DNA of 64,000 nucleotides from JADJNW01 sp964526645 (GTDB lineage: Bacteria; Bacteroidota; Bacteroidia; Chitinophagales; Saprospiraceae), in the NCBI GenBank assembly GCA_964526645.1, contig CAZGJN010000006.1, forward strand, positions 62,001 to 126,000, read 5' to 3'. The notes beneath the pieces were generated by a model. The model searched no databases. It worked only from the letters and a program-made list of their open reading frames with translations, and had not been told where the DNA came from. Each line of letters begins with the position of its first letter. The first letter of the stretch is position 1. The translations under genes were made by a program, and so were the position numbers. Below, one piece after another: positions 61,138-64,000 of the stretch.

Positions 61138-61890
61138 ATGAGCAAATTAGTTGTCAAAAATATGCGCCTTTCTTATGGCGACAAAGAAGTGCTGAAGGGT
61201 ATCAACATGGAAATTCCTGCTAATAAAATTGTTGCCCTGATCGGACCGTCGGGTTGTGGAAAATCCACCCTGCTACGAGCAATGAACCGCATGCACGATC
61301 TTACGCCAGAAGCCAAAGTAAAAGGCGAAATCCTGCTGGATGGAGAAAATATTTATGCTTCAAACAAAGATGTGGTAGATATTCGGCGAAAAATCGGGAT
61401 GGTATTCCAAAAACCCAACCCTTTCCCAAAATCTATTTTCGATAATGTAGCCTATGGCTTAAAAATCAATGGTGAGCGCAATCGAAAAAGGCTACAAGAA
61501 ACAGTTGAAAAAGCACTGAAGGGTAGCTATCTGTGGGAAGAGGTTAGCGAAAATCTTGACAAATCAGCCCTTGCACTTTCCGGAGGGCAACAGCAGCGGC
61601 TGTGCATTGCGCGTGCTGTAGCCGTTGAGCCTGAAGTGTTGCTTATGGATGAACCTTGCTCTGCTTTAGACCCTATCAGCACTATCAAGGTAGAACAACT
61701 AATGTTGGAGTTGAAAAAAAATTATACCATCGTCATCGTGACCCACAATATGCAGCAAGCCCAACGGGTAGCAGATCTTACGGCATTTATGTATCTCGGC
61801 GAATTGATAGAATACACCGAAACCAAACAGCTTTTTGAACACCCACAGCAGGAACTGACCAAAAACTATGTAGAAGGAAATTTTGGGTGA
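61138..61890 (+). CDS. pstB: Phosphate ABC transporter ATP-binding protein PstB
   Basis: A 250-residue ATPase with Walker A GPSGCGKST (36-44), signature ALSGGQQQRLCIARA and Walker B VLLMDEPCSALD. KIGMVFQKPNPFPKSIFDNVAYG is PstB-specific. It powers Pi import with PstSCA. A PhoU gene, often last in the operon, is missing; the next gene is convergent. Confidence 0.97.
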   Translation: MSKLVVKNMRLSYGDKEVLKGINMEIPANKIVALIGPSGCGKSTLLRAMNRMHDLTPEAKVKGEILLDGENIYASNKDVVDIRRKIGMVFQKPNPFPKSIFDNVAYGLKINGERNRKRLQETVEKALKGSYLWEEVSENLDKSALALSGGQQQRLCIARAVAVEPEVLLMDEPCSALDPISTIKVEQLMLELKKNYTIVIVTHNMQQAQRVADLTAFMYLGELIEYTETKQLFEHPQQELTKNYVEGNFG

Positions 61891-61901
61891 GCAAAAAGAA
61901 G

Positions 61902-62282
61902 CTATGCGCCATATTTTTCAATAAATGCCTCCTCAGAAGAGCCTCCCTTGCGATTTTGCTCGGCAAGAGTCCAGTTATCTGTTGAGGTGGTTTGTATCCA
62001 GATATTTCCAGATTTTCGGAAAACCTGTACATTCAAGCCATATTTTTTCTGGAAAAGCTGCTCTAACTCGCGTACTTTCATCGTTTCAGTAACACTAAAA
62101 TCTCCTTCGTTGTGTACACGGCGTACCTCCCCGATGGTTTTGCTCTGCTCCAATTGTTCTTGCACGGGAGAACCTCCGCCCGGTTGATGCCCATGCGCAT
62201 AAAATTCCAGCTTCAAATGCGGAAACAGTTGGTTGAACTCCACCTGAATGTCTTTTATTTTTTTATGATCTGTGATAATCAT
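61902..62282 (-). CDS. Conserved-looking protein of unknown function
   Basis: A 126-residue soluble protein from the ATG at 62282 (MIITDHKKIKDIQVEFNQLF); a TTG eight codons upstream is unlikely. A first alpha/beta part includes FPHLKLEFYAHGHQPGGGS, and a C-terminal part LFQKKYGLNVQVFRKSGNIWIQTTSTDNWTLAEQN is basic and Trp-rich. No motif was recognised. It is convergent with pstB, 11 nt apart, and shows no sign of belonging to the pst operon. Confidence 0.7.
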   Translation of the reverse strand: MIITDHKKIKDIQVEFNQLFPHLKLEFYAHGHQPGGGSPVQEQLEQSKTIGEVRRVHNEGDFSVTETMKVRELEQLFQKKYGLNVQVFRKSGNIWIQTTSTDNWTLAEQNRKGGSSEEAFIEKYGA

Positions 62283-62469
62283 AGCTGCAATTAATTGGTA
62301 ATCCAATGATTAACTCTTCCAAAGCTAATAAAAAAGACAGGCAATACAATTGATATTTTACCTACCATGCAATGAGTTTTGTCAATATTTCTTTAGGAAA
62401 TAGACAAAAATTTAAACAACTTTCCTCTTATTTTGTCTTAACTCCAATGCCTCAAGTTAAATCAAATTT

Positions 62470-62500
62470 TTTAGAAAATAATTCCGTATTAGTAGTTTTG
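62470..62500 (+). promoter_or_regulatory. Probable promoter of crtY
   Basis: TTTA (62470-62473), one base off TTTG, is followed after 19 nt by TAGTTTTG (62493-62500), an exact -7 box. The crtY ATG is 69 nt downstream. Confidence 0.55.
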
Positions 62501-62568
62501 GCGAAATTATAAATTGTCGGCTAAGAGATTTGCCTTATTAATTTCTCAATTGTGCATTAGTAAACAAA

Positions 62569-63780
62569 ATGAAAAACTACGATTACATCATAGCGGGCGG
62601 GGGTTGTGCAGGGCTAAGCTTGGCGTATTACCTGTGTAAAAGCAAATTGGCAAAAGCTAAGGTCTTAATTATTGATCGAGCAGAAAAAATACAAAACGAC
62701 CGCACGTGGTGTTTTTGGACAAATCAGCCCACTGCTTTTGACGCGATTGTAAGCAAAAAATGGCAGTTCCTCTCATTCCACAATGCTCAAAGTTTTCAAC
62801 AATACGATCTCAAGCAAGGGACTTATAAATTGATCCGTAGTGATGATTTCTATCGGTTCACCAAAAATGCTATCCAATCTTGCTCTAATTTCCAATGGCT
62901 TCAGGCTACTGTTTCGCTGGTAGCAGAAGATGAACAGGGCCCCTTTGTAGTAGCGAATGGAGCGACCTATCGCGCCCAGTGGGTTTTCAGCAGCTGTTTC
63001 GATTGGCAAAATTTGCAAAACAAAAATAAAAATAAACATTTTTTATTACAGCACTTTCGGGGATGGGTGATCAAAACGCCGATGCCGGCTTTTGATGCAA
63101 GCACGGCTACATTAATGGATTTTAGAACCCAGCAATGCGGGAATACACGTTTTTTCTATGTGTTGCCATTTTCGCCAAAAGAGGCCTTAGTGGAATACAC
63201 TATTTTCTCAAAAAGATTAGAACCCCAAGGAAGCTACGAACAGGAACTGAGGTATTATATCAAGAATCAGCTACAGATAGAAAATTATGAAATTATAGAA
63301 ACCGAGCAAGGCGTTATTCCGATGGCGGATGTGCCCTTGCCCAAGCCAGCCAGCCAGAAAATAATCTACATAGGCACTCCTGGCGGTGCAGTCAAACCGA
63401 CAACTGGCTATGCTTTTTTGCGTATTCAGCAGCAAACCCAGCTACTCGCAAGATGTTTGGAGAGCACGGGCGCTCCTTTCCTTTCTTTGCCTTCGAAGAG
63501 ACGGTTTCGATTTTACGACCAATTATTACTCGATATTATGGAAAAAGAAGGAGATCAGGTTCAAGAAATTTTCACTCGCTTGTTTCAAAATAATAGAATA
63601 AGCACTATATTAAAATTTTTGGATGAGGCAACTGATATCTGGCAAGACTTGAGTATTCTGCTTAGTCTCCCTTTTAAACCTTTCCTGCGATCGCTGATGC
63701 GCATATATGGATGGAAATGGAAATACCAACAAAATACAGTACCTACTTTACAACCGATAATAGGAAGGAGATTCAAATGA
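62569..63780 (+). CDS. crtY: Lycopene beta-cyclase
   Basis: A 403-residue FAD-dependent cyclase that converts lycopene to beta-carotene. The N-terminal dinucleotide fold YIIAGGGCAGLSLAYYL (5-21), the family motif DRTWCFW (~45) and IGTPGGAVKPTTGYAF (~264-279) are diagnostic. Its stop overlaps the start of the next gene (ATGA, 63777-63780), so both are likely co-translated. Product and neighbour make a retinal-forming pair. Confidence 0.93.
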   Translation: MKNYDYIIAGGGCAGLSLAYYLCKSKLAKAKVLIIDRAEKIQNDRTWCFWTNQPTAFDAIVSKKWQFLSFHNAQSFQQYDLKQGTYKLIRSDDFYRFTKNAIQSCSNFQWLQATVSLVAEDEQGPFVVANGATYRAQWVFSSCFDWQNLQNKNKNKHFLLQHFRGWVIKTPMPAFDASTATLMDFRTQQCGNTRFFYVLPFSPKEALVEYTIFSKRLEPQGSYEQELRYYIKNQLQIENYEIIETEQGVIPMADVPLPKPASQKIIYIGTPGGAVKPTTGYAFLRIQQQTQLLARCLESTGAPFLSLPSKRRFRFYDQLLLDIMEKEGDQVQEIFTRLFQNNRISTILKFLDEATDIWQDLSILLSLPFKPFLRSLMRIYGWKWKYQQNTVPTLQPIIGRRFK

Positions 63781-64000
63781 TAGAGCGATATCCCATATTG
63801 TACCGATCGGCAAAGATAATTGCGCTGTTTTTCAGCACCCTCACAGCTCTATTTCCTCATCTAATCACAGCCATAGAATTACCGCTGGCAGTAGTATTCA
63901 TTGTATTGTTAGGACTTCCGCATGGGGCAACCGATCATCTAATTTTTTTAAACCTTCACAAAAAATTCCTTGGTGCCGATCGCTTTATTCAATTCTATGC
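63777..64000 (+). CDS. blh: Brp/Blh-family beta-carotene 15,15'-dioxygenase, 5' part (cut by window edge)
   Basis: The frame overlaps the crtY stop and runs open to the window end (~74 residues). It starts MIERYPILYRSAKIIALFF, has hydrophobic helices and contains GLPHGATDHLIF, the Brp/Blh N-terminal signature with its conserved His/Asp. The family cleaves beta-carotene to two retinals for microbial rhodopsins. Only the N-terminal quarter is present, so the assignment rests on this motif plus coupling to crtY. Confidence 0.85.
   Translation, partial: MIERYPILYRSAKIIALFFSTLTALFPHLITAIELPLAVVFIVLLGLPHGATDHLIFLNLHKKFLGADRFIQFY

Overview
The window looks like a chromosomal segment of a Bacteroidota bacterium, probably of the Saprospirales type; the order is an inference. 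Four things point there. Several promoters fit the Bacteroidota pattern TTTG-N19/20-TAnnTTTG. Start codons sit behind A/T-rich leaders with almost no Shine-Dalgarno sequence. Two secreted proteins carry different type IX secretion (T9SS) C-terminal domains. S14 and L36 are the zinc-free forms typical of the phylum.

Bases 1-17087 hold the 3' end of fusA followed by one co-oriented ribosomal supercluster: rpsJ-rplC-D-W-B-rpsS-rplV-rpsC-rplP-rpmC-rpsQ-rplN-X-E-rpsN-H-rplF-R-rpsE-rpmD-rplO-secY-map-infA-rpmJ-rpsM-K-D-rpoA-rplQ, closed by a strong terminator. Several intergenic hairpins punctuate it. S3, L17, L22 and, elsewhere, S16 have low-complexity tails. Bases 17088-24357 carry central metabolism: carA, eno, a DivIC/FtsB-like gene, sucD and gcvP. 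Bases 24431-27640 are an AT-richer accessory patch: a decayed gene, two small beta-barrel-like proteins and a lipoprotein whose start codon lies in an 8-bp tandem repeat (a phase-variation candidate).

Bases 27530-31288 are the sdhCAB operon on the minus strand with its own canonical promoter and terminator. Bases 31500-53200 are mixed: an unknown gene and rnr, a PAP2/vanadium-haloperoxidase-like lipoprotein, a MuiA-like protein, a DNRLRE-CHU_C secreted protein, a GH57/DUF3536 glycosidase, a NUDIX hydrolase, a serine hydrolase, an esterase, a conserved unknown protein, rpsP, a 1011-residue PKD/T9SS protein, a DCC oxidoreductase and radA.

Bases 53165-54245 have no intact gene but hold a candidate ~170-nt non-coding RNA with promoter and terminator, and the 3' remnant of an outer-membrane beta-barrel gene. 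Then come rpsT, a PaaE-like reductase behind a PaaR/TetR-like operator, and feoAB facing pstSCAB across a regulatory region with a DtxR/IdeR-like box. The window ends in crtY overlapping the start of a Brp/Blh-type beta-carotene cleavage gene. This is a lycopene to beta-carotene to retinal pathway and suggests a microbial rhodopsin nearby.

No rRNA, tRNA, CRISPR array, transposase or phage gene was seen. The least ordinary material is the 53.2-54.2 kb gap, the feo-pst regulatory region, the octamer-repeat lipoprotein and the retinal genes at the right edge.
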